From Chlorobiaceae bacterium (lineage in GTDB: Bacteria > Bacteroidota > Chlorobiia > Chlorobiales > Chlorobiaceae): a DNA stretch of 64,000 nt. The translations under genes and the position numbers were made by a program. Shown here piece by piece: positions 1 to 8,318 of this stretch. Under the pieces are notes generated by a model, which was given only the letters and a program-made list of their open reading frames with translations, ran no database searches and was not told the origin of the DNA. The stretch lies in the NCBI GenBank assembly GCA_012972835.1, contig JABDHK010000011.1, positions 87,784 through 151,783 on the forward strand, in the 5' to 3' direction. How positions within the stretch are numbered: the first letter of the stretch is position 1; each line of letters starts with the position of its first letter.

Positions 1-650
1 CGCCCATCAACTCAACGAATGCCTTGGAGATACTCAACCCCAGACCTGATCCCTCATAATTGCGGGTCAGGGAGTTATCTCAGCTCATCAATTGACCAAC
101 CATAAAAGTCAGCGGACGCTTGATTGGCATCAATGATAAAACCCGTCTCTGGCTCAAGAATCATTTTGATGACCCAATGACTTTCAAAGAGCTTTCTGAA
201 TCGTTCTTCACTTTGCCTTAGTGCCTCTTCAGCCTCTTTACGTGCGGTGATATCAGAGAATATCGATGCCACGCAACCCTCCTGAGGCCGATACAGCGAG
301 ATGTCATACCATTTCTTCAACGGTTCAAGGTAATATTCAAACTGGTCAGAAATTCCGGTCTCAACTACCTGCCTGTGCTTTTCGATAAAATCCGGATGCA
401 ATGCAACGATCGCTGGCAGAACCTCTGTCAACCTCCGGCCTGTAACATCACTCAATCCAGTTAATTTTACATAACTCTCGTTGATCTCTTCATGAATAAA
501 ATCCACATTGTGACCTTCATCGATAATCATGCGGCAGTAAGCGTAGCCGTTTCGTAAGGTATGAATGAGGTTATGATAACGGGCATTCTCTGCCTGTATG
601 AAGTCTATTGAGTTGGAAATGTTGTTTTGTCCAGTATTATCGTTCGGCAT
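1..650 (-). pseudogene. PAS-domain sensor histidine kinase, internally deleted and frameshifted
   Basis: An ATG at 650 opens a 191-residue reading frame with two PAS segments; the second contains the text DANQASADFYGWSIDELR, nearly the same as in the hybrid kinase at 22014-24680. The frame stops (TAA) at 75-77. Immediately after, in the +1 frame, positions 74 to 1 encode NSLTRNYEGSGLGLSISKAF, the G2 box of a histidine-kinase ATPase domain. The rest of the second PAS domain, the dimerisation/phosphoacceptor domain and the front of the ATPase domain are missing, so a deletion has joined PAS to HATPase out of frame. The gene continues beyond the left edge. A sensor kinase in origin; the visible product would be a PAS-only protein without catalytic domain. 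Confidence 0.8.
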
Positions 651-779
651 GAAATAGTATTGATGTTTCTGCTAATTACAGAAATATTTTCATTCAAAGA
701 CCGCATAAATTCAACATATCCCTATTGCCAAATAATATTTCGCACTATTGGTTTGCTGACGGCTGACATTGTGCTCTAC

Positions 780-1133
780 TTACTCCTTTGCAGGAAGATG
801 TTTCTTTACTGCAACGATAAGCTCCTCAAGGTTGGCCAGGTCATCTATCTCCGTTTTTGGCAGCAGCACTTCGAAATTGACGTTTTTCTGCAGGATAACG
901 GGGTACTGGAAGCTCTGGCCATATTTTTTTTCGAATTCATCGCGGTGGAGGAATTCTACGGGAACTCCTAAGGAGATGCGGAACTCTTTCCACGCTTCAA
1001 TTTCAGTGAATGGCCCATGGGTCAGTTTGCAGAGGCTGCAGTCGTAGGTTTCGGGGCTCAGAATTTTGTGTGCCATATCGATGAGAGTGCTGACGGGATT
1101 GCTGTCGGTGTTGTAGACAAAGATGAGTGTCAT
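780..1133 (-). CDS. Conserved-looking hypothetical protein with a CxxC motif
   Basis: 117 residues starting at an ATG. It begins with a hydrophobic beta-strand-like segment (LIFVYNTDS) and carries a Cys-Ser-Leu-Cys pair near residue 33 followed by KLTHGPFTE. The sequence looks like a cytosolic alpha/beta protein of thioredoxin-like size, and the CxxC could bind metal or act in redox chemistry. That function is inference; I do not recognise the family. It stands alone, divergent from the gene at 1246, with short spacers on each side. Confidence 0.55.
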   Translation of the reverse strand: MTLIFVYNTDSNPVSTLIDMAHKILSPETYDCSLCKLTHGPFTEIEAWKEFRISLGVPVEFLHRDEFEKKYGQSFQYPVILQKNVNFEVLLPKTEIDDLANLEELIVAVKKHLPAKE

Positions 1134-1245
1134 CGTCGTGCTTCTTAATGGCGGTTAACGGAAAACGAAAATCCAGGTAATCCTTGTAAAACCCATGACA
1201 AGGTCCATATATTACCTATATGAGAGGGAAAAACAAATTGAGATC

Positions 1246-1560
1246 ATGAAAAGAGATATTCAGCGTATTATTGATTCCATCGAGGCGGGGGAGTATAAAG
1301 CAGCTCATGATAGTTTGGGGGCTGTGATGAAGTCATACCCAGAGGAGTGGTATTTAGAGGTGGCGTTTATAGAAACCGGCATTGCCCATGCGATGCAGGT
1401 TAAAGGGCAAGAACGAAGGCTTACCATGGGGTTTTACGCGCAAAGCGCAGCATGGCGCCTTAAAGATCTCTTGGGGCATCCGGGCGCAGCGGAGTGTTTG
1501 CGTACCCTCCATAAACTGGTAGACTTTACCGCAACCGCGCGATATAATAGTTTAAACTGA
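1246..1560 (+). CDS. Hypothetical small helical protein
   Basis: A 104-residue frame from the ATG at 1246 (the frame is open from another ATG at 1195). The predicted protein is mostly helical (MKRDIQRIIDSIEAGEYKAA...), with an Ala-rich region around residues 60-85 that resembles a TPR-like helix pair. There is no signal peptide. Neither start has a convincing ribosome-binding site, so the start is uncertain. No family recognised. The neighbour downstream is the MNT/HEPN pair, but a spacer of about 150 bases separates them. Confidence 0.45.
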   Translation: MKRDIQRIIDSIEAGEYKAAHDSLGAVMKSYPEEWYLEVAFIETGIAHAMQVKGQERRLTMGFYAQSAAWRLKDLLGHPGAAECLRTLHKLVDFTATARYNSLN

Positions 1561-1709
1561 CATAGCCTTTTCAACCCTTGCTACTTCTCTTTCAGTTTTC
1601 CCCCTTTTGCTATAGAACTGGGCACTTGTCCAAAATCCTGTTTCGCTAAAGAATGGAATTTGCTGCAAGAGGTTTTTTTGAGGTATATACCAACTACAAT
1701 ACGTTTATG

Positions 1710-1994
1710 AGACTGAGCACGACACAACAGCAGTACATTCTTCAGGCAACCCGACAGAACTTTGGTGCTGATGCCAAAGTGTGGTTGTTTGGTTCGCGCG
1801 TTGACGATGCGCGTCGCGGTGGAGATGTGGATTTGTATGTGGAGACAACGCAGGGTAATACGCTGATGGCGGTATTGCTCTGCAAAATAGCTCTTGAAGA
1901 GAGGTTAGACTTGCAGGTTGATCTGGTTGTTAATGATCACGGAAAAGATGAACCAATCTATCATATCGCAAAAAAGAAGGGAGTTCTATTATGA
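1710..1994 (+). CDS. MNT-family minimal nucleotidyltransferase (antitoxin of HEPN/MNT pair)
   Basis: 94 residues from the ATG at 1710; the frame also extends to an ATG at 1653, but the family normally begins just before the helix that starts MRLSTTQQ. The nucleotidyltransferase signature is present: Gly29-Ser30-Arg31 followed by Asp40-x-Asp42 (GGDVDLYVE), the metal-binding pair. In known HEPN/MNT modules (MntA/HepT type) this protein neutralises the HEPN RNase, in characterised cases by adenylylating it. Its last four bases overlap the ATG of the HEPN gene (ATGA at 1991-1994), so the two are translationally coupled. Confidence 0.85.
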   Translation, partial: RLSTTQQQYILQATRQNFGADAKVWLFGSRVDDARRGGDVDLYVETTQGNTLMAVLLCKIALEERLDLQVDLVVNDHGKDEPIYHIAKKKGVLL

Positions 1995-2422
1995 CCGAGC
2001 ATTTGCGTCTTATCGCAAGGAAATTGGATCATTTGCAGCGCATGCGTGAATATCTGGCGCACTCTTTTGAGCGGTGTTGTGACATCTTTCCTGCGACGAA
2101 TTGGCAGGCTGTGAGTATGGAGCAGCACGAAATGCTCGCGGCTTTTCGTATCAGGTTCAGTGAATTTCAGGAACATCTTGGCAAGACGATGAGAGCCGTA
2201 GCCATTGAAGAAGAGGTAGAGGTGGAGCGCTTTGGCTCTGTATTGGCTTTCATGGAAAAGCTCTCTCTGCTGGAGTCGGTTGATCGCTGGAAGGTGATTC
2301 GTGAAATACGCAATGCCGTTAATCATGAGTATGAAGAGGATGCCGAACGCCTTTCACTGTTTTTTGCCGAAATGTTCAAGGCCAGGCCACTCCTGAGTTA
2401 TTTGCCTGCCATGACAAATTAG
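1991..2422 (+). CDS. HEPN-domain protein (toxin of HEPN/MNT pair)
   Basis: 143 residues, all-helical. The HEPN RNase signature R-x4-H is visible as Arg107-Asn108-Ala-Val-Asn-His112 in RNAVNHEYEED. HEPN proteins of this size beside an MNT nucleotidyltransferase act as RNA-cleaving toxins (HepT class). It overlaps the upstream MNT gene by four bases and lies directly before a remnant of a type III restriction enzyme, a typical defence-island setting. The active-site residues are intact, so the pair may be functional. An alternative reading as a nucleotidyltransferase-substrate-binding (HI0074-type) protein refers to the same superfamily. Confidence 0.82.
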   Translation: MTEHLRLIARKLDHLQRMREYLAHSFERCCDIFPATNWQAVSMEQHEMLAAFRIRFSEFQEHLGKTMRAVAIEEEVEVERFGSVLAFMEKLSLLESVDRWKVIREIRNAVNHEYEEDAERLSLFFAEMFKARPLLSYLPAMTN

Positions 2423-2431
2423 CGTTTTTTT

Positions 2432-3070
2432 GTGCTGAAGCCTACAGGCTTGATAATTCGGGTTTATCGTCTTGATGCGGTTGATGCGCACGACAAGGGG
2501 CTGGTAAAGCAGATCGAAGTTGCTGCTGCGACAGTGGAAGATGCCTACAACAAGCCCTATGTCCGCCTCTTGAAGGTCGAGAACAAGCGTGGCAGGATTT
2601 CCGCACTCGTTGAGCTCGAAAAGCTGACTGCCAGCGGTATCAAACGAAAAGAGCAGGTTGTGGTTGATGGCGATAATCTTGAAATGGTTACCAGCCGGGC
2701 GATCTATGCAGATTGCTCTATCGGTGAAATCCGTGTTGAAAAGGGCAAAGAGTTTATGGAGTTGCGCTTCCCCGGTGGTGAGCAGTTTCTGAAGCTTGGC
2801 GAGGCTTATGGTGATGTGGATGCTCTTGCCGTGCAGCGCCAGATGATCCGCCGCACAATCAAGGAACACCTCGACAAGGAGCTGCGTCTGCGCCCTCAGG
2901 GTATCAAGGTACTTTCGCTCTTCTTTATTGATGAGGTTGCCAAATATCGATCGTACGACAGTGACGGTAACTCAGTGAAGGGCGATTATGCCCGCATATT
3001 TGAGGAAGAGTACCGCCGGGCGGCAAAGCTGCCTGATTACAATTATGCGCTGCAACGTTGCGTTTTCTGA
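2432..3070 (+). pseudogene. Type III restriction enzyme Res subunit, internal fragment
   Basis: From about 2474 to 3045 the frame matches the post-helicase part of type III restriction Res subunits (COG3587-like): it reads through DAHDKGLVKQIEV, VDGDNLEMVTSRAIYADCS and the hallmark stretch IKEHLDKELRLRPQGIK ending in LFFIDEVAKYRSYD and FEEEYRRAAK. A full Res protein is 900-1000 residues with DEAD motifs at the N-terminus; none are here, and no Mod methyltransferase is adjacent. The reading frame starts only at a GTG without a ribosome-binding site and ends in unrelated residues (YALQRCVF). It is a fragment truncated at both ends. Confidence 0.82.
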
Positions 3071-3180
3071 TGACAGTGCGTTTGGAAAAATTGCGAAGTT
3101 CATTGATATGATGTTCTTTTTGTTTATGATAGAGAGCCTTTTTTAATTTTTATCATGAATTATCTGTTTGATACAAAATC

Positions 3181-4392
3181 ATGTTTGATGAAATAGAGTT
3201 TGACAAGATCAAACGTCTTCCCAAGTATGTCTTTGCCGCGGTTAATGAGCTGAAAATGGCTGAGCGGCGGGCTGGAGAGGATGTGATTGATTTTTCAATG
3301 GGAAATCCCGATGGCCCGACCCCCCAGCATATTGTTGACAAGCTCATAGAGAGTATCAATAAACCCCGAACTCATGGTTATTCGGTTTCAAAGGGGATTT
3401 ACAAGCTTCGTGGTGCGGTAGGTACCTGGTATAAGCGCAAGTACAATGTCGATCTCGATCTCGATCACGAGGTTGTAGCAACGATGGGTTCAAAAGAGGG
3501 CTATGTCCACCTTGTGCAGGCCATTACCAATCCCGGTGATCTTGCCATGGTGCCTGACCCTTGCTATCCTATTCACTCTCAGGCCTTTATTCTTGCCGGT
3601 GGCAACGTCCACAAGCTGAAGCTGGAGATGAATGACGACTTCACTCTTGACGAAGCAGGATTTTTCCGGAATATTGAAAAGGCGTTGCGCGAATCCTCAC
3701 CCAAGCCAAAGTATCTGGTCGTGAATTTTCCGAACAATCCAACTACAGCAACCGTTGACCTCTCTTTTTATGAAAAGCTGGTCGATATTGCCCGCCAGGA
3801 GCGATTTTACATTATCAGCGATATCGCTTATGCCGAAATAACCTTTGATGGTTACGTTACTCCCTCAATCCTGCAGGTTCCCGGTGCAAAGGATGTTGCT
3901 GTGGAGAGCTACACTCTTTCAAAAACCTACAACATGGCCGGATGGCGGGTTGGTTTTATGGTGGGTAATGCCAAACTGATCGGTGCCCTTGAAAAAATCA
4001 AGAGCTGGCTCGATTATGGTACCTTTACGCCCATACAGGTTGCTTCAACCATTGCGCTTACAGAGGATCAGAGCTGTGTTCAGGAGATATGCGAAGTCTA
4101 TCGCAAGCGACGAGATGTCATGGTCAAAAGCTTTTCCAATGCCGGATGGGAGCTTACTTCACCTCGGGCCAGCATGTTTGTCTGGGCCAGGATTCCAGAA
4201 CCATTCAGGGTAATGGGCAGCCTTGAGTTCAGCAAGAAACTGCTGAGCGAGGCCAAGGTTGCGGTCAGTCCGGGTATTGGCTTTGGAGCTTATGGTGATG
4301 ACTATGTGCGTGTTGCCATGATTGAGAATGAGGAACGCATCCGCCAGGCCGCACGCAATATTAAAAAGTTTCTGCGCGATCAGGAGGTCTGA
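3181..4392 (+). CDS. alaC: Class I/II pyridoxal-phosphate aminotransferase, AlaC-like
   Basis: 403 residues, full length for the family. The N-terminal GEDVIDFSMGNPDGPTPQHI matches the AlaC glutamate-pyruvate aminotransferase group. The pyridoxal-phosphate lysine is Lys248 in YTLSKTYNMAGWR, preceded by the NFPNNPTT and SDIAYAE motifs and followed by the Arg in DDYVRVAM that binds the substrate carboxylate. Expected reaction: transfer of the amino group between alanine (or a related amino acid) and 2-oxoglutarate in the cytosol. The gene stands alone and converges on the nnr gene 20 bases downstream. Close aspartate or LL-DAP aminotransferase-like relatives cannot be excluded, so substrate is less certain than class. 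Confidence 0.85.
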   Translation: MFDEIEFDKIKRLPKYVFAAVNELKMAERRAGEDVIDFSMGNPDGPTPQHIVDKLIESINKPRTHGYSVSKGIYKLRGAVGTWYKRKYNVDLDLDHEVVATMGSKEGYVHLVQAITNPGDLAMVPDPCYPIHSQAFILAGGNVHKLKLEMNDDFTLDEAGFFRNIEKALRESSPKPKYLVVNFPNNPTTATVDLSFYEKLVDIARQERFYIISDIAYAEITFDGYVTPSILQVPGAKDVAVESYTLSKTYNMAGWRVGFMVGNAKLIGALEKIKSWLDYGTFTPIQVASTIALTEDQSCVQEICEVYRKRRDVMVKSFSNAGWELTSPRASMFVWARIPEPFRVMGSLEFSKKLLSEAKVAVSPGIGFGAYGDDYVRVAMIENEERIRQAARNIKKFLRDQEV

Positions 4393-4412
4393 TGCAGGGT
4401 CTGACAGGGGGA

Positions 4413-6002
4413 TTAAAGATTCGTTTCAATCTCAAACACCTCCCCAATGGCCTCCTGAATAGAGTAGAGCACCATGCCGGATGATACCAGGCTTGCGACA
4501 TCGCTTGCCAGGTCTCCGGCTCTTCCGTGAAACCATGCTGCTGCCGCCGCGGCGTTAAAGATATCCGCGCCTTTGGCTGCCAGGGCCGCAATCATTCCGG
4601 AGAGCACATCGCCCGAACCTGCTGCTGCAAGAGCTTCTGTGCCGCTTGTGTTTAAGAGCACCGGCCCTGTTTTGCGGGCAATAACCGTTGGATTGCCTTT
4701 CAACAGAATAGTCACTCCATGCTTGCGAGCATAACTCCTTGCGGTTTCAATAGGGTTTGCGGCAATCTCTTCTGCTGAAATGCCCGAGAGGCGGCTGAAC
4801 TCCCCATAATGCGGTGTAAGAACAACCTCCCGGCATCGATCGAACAGATCGGTTGATCCAATGCTTGCAAGGGCAAAGAGGGCGTCGGCATCAAGGATAA
4901 GTTTTTTTTCAGCAATTTCGGAAGAGGCAATCAGATCCATGATAAAATCAATGGTGGTTTGATCGCGCCCAAGACCGCATCCAATCATGACAGCATCGGC
5001 CCAGCGGGCTTTTTCGAGAATGGTGGCCATATCTCTTCCTATAACCACCGCTTCTGGTACAGCCGTGTGTATAGCACCGGCAAGAGAGAGCGGCACACAG
5101 ACACAGACGTACCCCGCACCAGTCGTAAGCGCAGCCTTGACAGAAAGGATTGCAGCGCCAAGCATCGAGGTGTGTTCAGTTTGTGAACCCGCAATGATCA
5201 GCACCTTGCCATTGGTATGTTTTGCGCTCCTGGGCTCTCTAAGGATAAAGTGTTCAGCCGCAAACTCCCGGTCGGTCAAATAGCATGAGGATGGTTCCAA
5301 GAGAAAGCGGGGGATGGAGATTTCCGCTACATGCACCTCTCCGCAGCTCTGTGGTCCCTCGTTCAAGTAAAAGCCGGTTTTGGGGAATGCCATGGTAACG
5401 GTTACATCGGCTGTGACCGAGGGAGTAGCCGCAAACCCGGTGGTTGCATCAAGTCCGGATGGAATATCAATCGCAAGAGTAAGTGCGCTGCTTCTTTCAC
5501 GGATAGAGTTGATGAGCTCAATCCCTTCAGCAAGCGGGGAAGAAAGCACCATCTCCTCTTCGGTTAACCGAAGTCCGGTGCCCGTAACAGCGTCAATCAC
5601 CATATCATAGGTGGTTTCAGCGACATAGGGCAGCGCTTCGTCATGGCTTGTAAAAATGCGCAGTTGTGCAGTGTGCTCATTGTATGCTTCGAGCATGGCA
5701 AGCCCTTCACGATTTATCTCTTGCAGACTCGCGACAGGGTAGAGCAGCACAAGATCAACGGAGGCATCAAGATTCAGGAGATGCCGAGCCAGCACAAAGC
5801 CATCACCGCCGTTATTTCCTTTGCCCGAAACGACAAGAAAAGAGCTGCCGGAGAGTGATTCCTCTTTTTGAAGGGTTTCCCTTATAATGCGCAAACATTC
5901 ATGACCAGCAAGCTCCATAAGTCTGGGTTCACCGATATGAAGCTGTTCTATTGCCGCCCTATCGGCTCTTTGCATTTCCTGTGCAGTTACAAGAGGCAGC
6001 AT
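4413..6002 (-). CDS. nnr: Bifunctional NAD(P)H-hydrate repair enzyme (epimerase + ADP-dependent dehydratase)
   Basis: 529 residues with the two-domain YjeF architecture. The N-terminal epimerase half (about 1-220) has the Rossmann-like GKGNNGGDGFVLARHL motif; the C-terminal ribokinase-like dehydratase half (about 245-520) has LLKGNPTVIA and the catalytic NTSGTEALAAAGSGD loop. The enzyme restores damaged hydrated NADH and NADPH: the first half interconverts R and S epimers and the second dehydrates S-NAD(P)HX with ADP. It is the last gene of a minus-strand secA-purL-nnr run, 9 bases after purL, so probably co-transcribed. Confidence 0.95.
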   Translation of the reverse strand: MLPLVTAQEMQRADRAAIEQLHIGEPRLMELAGHECLRIIRETLQKEESLSGSSFLVVSGKGNNGGDGFVLARHLLNLDASVDLVLLYPVASLQEINREGLAMLEAYNEHTAQLRIFTSHDEALPYVAETTYDMVIDAVTGTGLRLTEEEMVLSSPLAEGIELINSIRERSSALTLAIDIPSGLDATTGFAATPSVTADVTVTMAFPKTGFYLNEGPQSCGEVHVAEISIPRFLLEPSSCYLTDREFAAEHFILREPRSAKHTNGKVLIIAGSQTEHTSMLGAAILSVKAALTTGAGYVCVCVPLSLAGAIHTAVPEAVVIGRDMATILEKARWADAVMIGCGLGRDQTTIDFIMDLIASSEIAEKKLILDADALFALASIGSTDLFDRCREVVLTPHYGEFSRLSGISAEEIAANPIETARSYARKHGVTILLKGNPTVIARKTGPVLLNTSGTEALAAAGSGDVLSGMIAALAAKGADIFNAAAAAAWFHGRAGDLASDVASLVSSGMVLYSIQEAIGEVFEIETNL

Positions 6003-6011
6003 GATTTATGG

Positions 6012-8294
6012 TTAAAGTTCGTCAAGGTGCAGAGAGTGCTCAAGCGAGTGAAAATATGCTTCGCCGAGTTCATTGATCGAAAAGTGCAGCACCGGTTCAC
6101 TGTTCAGAGTAATAACCGCATCCCCTTCAATAACGTTTCCAATAATGCGTACCGGGACATTGTGCCTGTTTGCCTCTTGGATGACCTCATCCGCTTTATC
6201 GGGCGATATACTCAACACCACTCGCCCCTGTGCTTCCGAAAAGAGCTGTTGCTGGATATGATATGGGCCCTGGTCGGTATCTTCCAGGTCAATGCTGAAA
6301 CCAAGCGGGGCCTTGTCGTTCATGATGGCTTTTTCGGCCAGTGCGACAAAAAGCCCACCGTCGGAGATATCGTGCGCGGAGTGTACAAGTTTTTTTGCGG
6401 CAAGCGCAACAAGCAGCTCCTGCAGCTTTTTTTCGTGCTCAAGATCGACGCAGGGGGCATCCTGACCGGGAGTGTCGTACTGCATCACAAGATATTCCGA
6501 AGCATCCAGCGTGAGTTCAGGATGGCCAAGCAGCATGATTGTGTCTCCGGCATCGGTAAAGGTCGAACCTACAAGGTTGTCGATATCATCAAGCAGGCCG
6601 ATCATGCCGATGGTCGGGGTGGGGTAGATGGCGGTGCGTTCTCCGCCGATCAATGTTTCGTTATAGAAACTGACATTACCGCCGGTCACCGGTGTATTGA
6701 AGGCCTGGCAAGCCTCGCCCATGCCCCGAACTGATTCCTTGAACTGAAAGTAGACCTCGGGTTTATAGGGATTGCCGAAATTCAGGCAGTTAGTGATAGC
6801 CAGTGGTGTTGCACCAGAACAGGCAATATTTCTGGCACATTCAGCCACGGCAATTTTGCCGCCTGCCAGAGGATTGAGATAGACATAGCGGGCGTTACAG
6901 TCGGTTTTCATGGCCAGGCCTTTCCGTGAGCCCTTGACCCGGATAACCGCAGCGTCAGTATGCCCGACAGGGGTTACCGTATTGGTCAGCACCATGGAGT
7001 CATACTGGCGGTAAACCCACTGCTTGCTTGCAATATTTGGGCGTGAAAGGAGAGCAAGGCTGATTGCCCTGAACTCAAGATCCTTGTCGTCAACCAGTAT
7101 GGCCACCGGTGTATCCGGTTTTTTTTCAACCGCTTCACGGATATAAACCGGAGCTCCGCCTCCCAGCACCAGCGTTTCAGCCGGAATTTCCGCAACGACT
7201 CTACCGTGATGTAAAATCCTTACCTGATTATCGCTTGTAACCCGTCCGATAACGACCGCCAGCACATCCCACTTCCGGTAAACCTCAATGATTTTCTCTT
7301 CAAACCCTTTTGCAGCTACAATAAGCATCCGTTCCTGCGATTCAGAGAGCATGATTTCATAAGCACTCATTCCCGCTTCGCGAATCGGCACAAGATCAAG
7401 ATCAATCTCAATACCACCTGATCCAGTTTTTTCTATGCCCCTCGCACTCATTTCCGAGGTGGAACTGGTGATTCCTGCTGCGCCCATATCCTGCAGGCCA
7501 ACAACATAACCGGTTGCAATGGCTTCAAGCGTGGCTTCAAGCAGCAGCTTTTCCGCAAAGGGATCACCAACCTGAACGCTCGGGCGTTGTTCTTCCGAGG
7601 CTTCACTGAGTTCAACCGAGGCAAACGTTGCGCCATGAATACCATCCCTTCCGGTCGATGAACCGACAATCAGCACAGGGTTACCTTCACCGAGGGCTGT
7701 TGCGCTCACGGTTTTATCATGCTCTACAAGACCGACCGACATGGCATTGACAAGGGGATTGCCGGTATAGCCCTCTTCAAAATATATTTCTCCGCCAACA
7801 GTCGGTACACCGAACGAGTTACCGTAATCTCCAATACCGCGCACAACCCCATCCACCAGATAGCGGACATGGAGATCTTTGGGAGAGCCAAACCGGAGCG
7901 AATTGAGCGATGCAACCGGACGGGCACCCATCGTAAAAATGTCGCGGTGAATTCCTCCAACTCCGGTAGCGGCACCCTGATAGGGTTCGACGGCGGAGGG
8001 GTGGTTGTGTGATTCAATCTTGAAGGCTACAGCAAGGTTGTCGCCGATATCTACCAGGCCCGCATTTTCTTCACCGGCGGAGGTCAAAAGAGCTTTGCCT
8101 TCACGGGGAAGGGTTTTAAGCACAGCTATGGAATTTTTATAGCTGCAGTGTTCTGACCACATGACCGAAAAAATTCCAAGCTCGGTAAATGTTGGTGTTC
8201 TTCCGAGAATGGCACAGATTTTTCCGTACTCTTCTGCATTCAAACCGTGTTCTGCTGCAAGGCTAATGGTAACTTCAACTTCAGTATGTTTCAT
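6012..8294 (-). CDS. purL: Phosphoribosylformylglycinamidine synthase subunit PurL
   Basis: 760 residues, the length of the small PurL that works with separate PurS and PurQ (neither is in this window). Catalytic and nucleotide motifs are in order: [11 protein letters not shown] near residue 45, [14 protein letters not shown] near 92-105, the Gly-rich GAATGVGGI, and [14 protein letters not shown] near residue 660. It catalyses the ATP-dependent conversion of FGAR to FGAM in purine synthesis. It lies 24 bases after secA and 9 bases before nnr on the same strand. Confidence 0.97.
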   Translation of the reverse strand: MKHTEVEVTISLAAEHGLNAEEYGKICAILGRTPTFTELGIFSVMWSEHCSYKNSIAVLKTLPREGKALLTSAGEENAGLVDIGDNLAVAFKIESHNHPSAVEPYQGAATGVGGIHRDIFTMGARPVASLNSLRFGSPKDLHVRYLVDGVVRGIGDYGNSFGVPTVGGEIYFEEGYTGNPLVNAMSVGLVEHDKTVSATALGEGNPVLIVGSSTGRDGIHGATFASVELSEASEEQRPSVQVGDPFAEKLLLEATLEAIATGYVVGLQDMGAAGITSSTSEMSARGIEKTGSGGIEIDLDLVPIREAGMSAYEIMLSESQERMLIVAAKGFEEKIIEVYRKWDVLAVVIGRVTSDNQVRILHHGRVVAEIPAETLVLGGGAPVYIREAVEKKPDTPVAILVDDKDLEFRAISLALLSRPNIASKQWVYRQYDSMVLTNTVTPVGHTDAAVIRVKGSRKGLAMKTDCNARYVYLNPLAGGKIAVAECARNIACSGATPLAITNCLNFGNPYKPEVYFQFKESVRGMGEACQAFNTPVTGGNVSFYNETLIGGERTAIYPTPTIGMIGLLDDIDNLVGSTFTDAGDTIMLLGHPELTLDASEYLVMQYDTPGQDAPCVDLEHEKKLQELLVALAAKKLVHSAHDISDGGLFVALAEKAIMNDKAPLGFSIDLEDTDQGPYHIQQQLFSEAQGRVVLSISPDKADEVIQEANRHNVPVRIIGNVIEGDAVITLNSEPVLHFSINELGEAYFHSLEHSLHLDEL

Positions 8295-8318
8295 GGGTAG
8301 AGGTAACGTTTCAAAGGA

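Noticed and set aside
5868..6734. 288-codon plus-strand frame across nnr and purL
   Set aside because: Lies antisense to two certain genes and has no family character.
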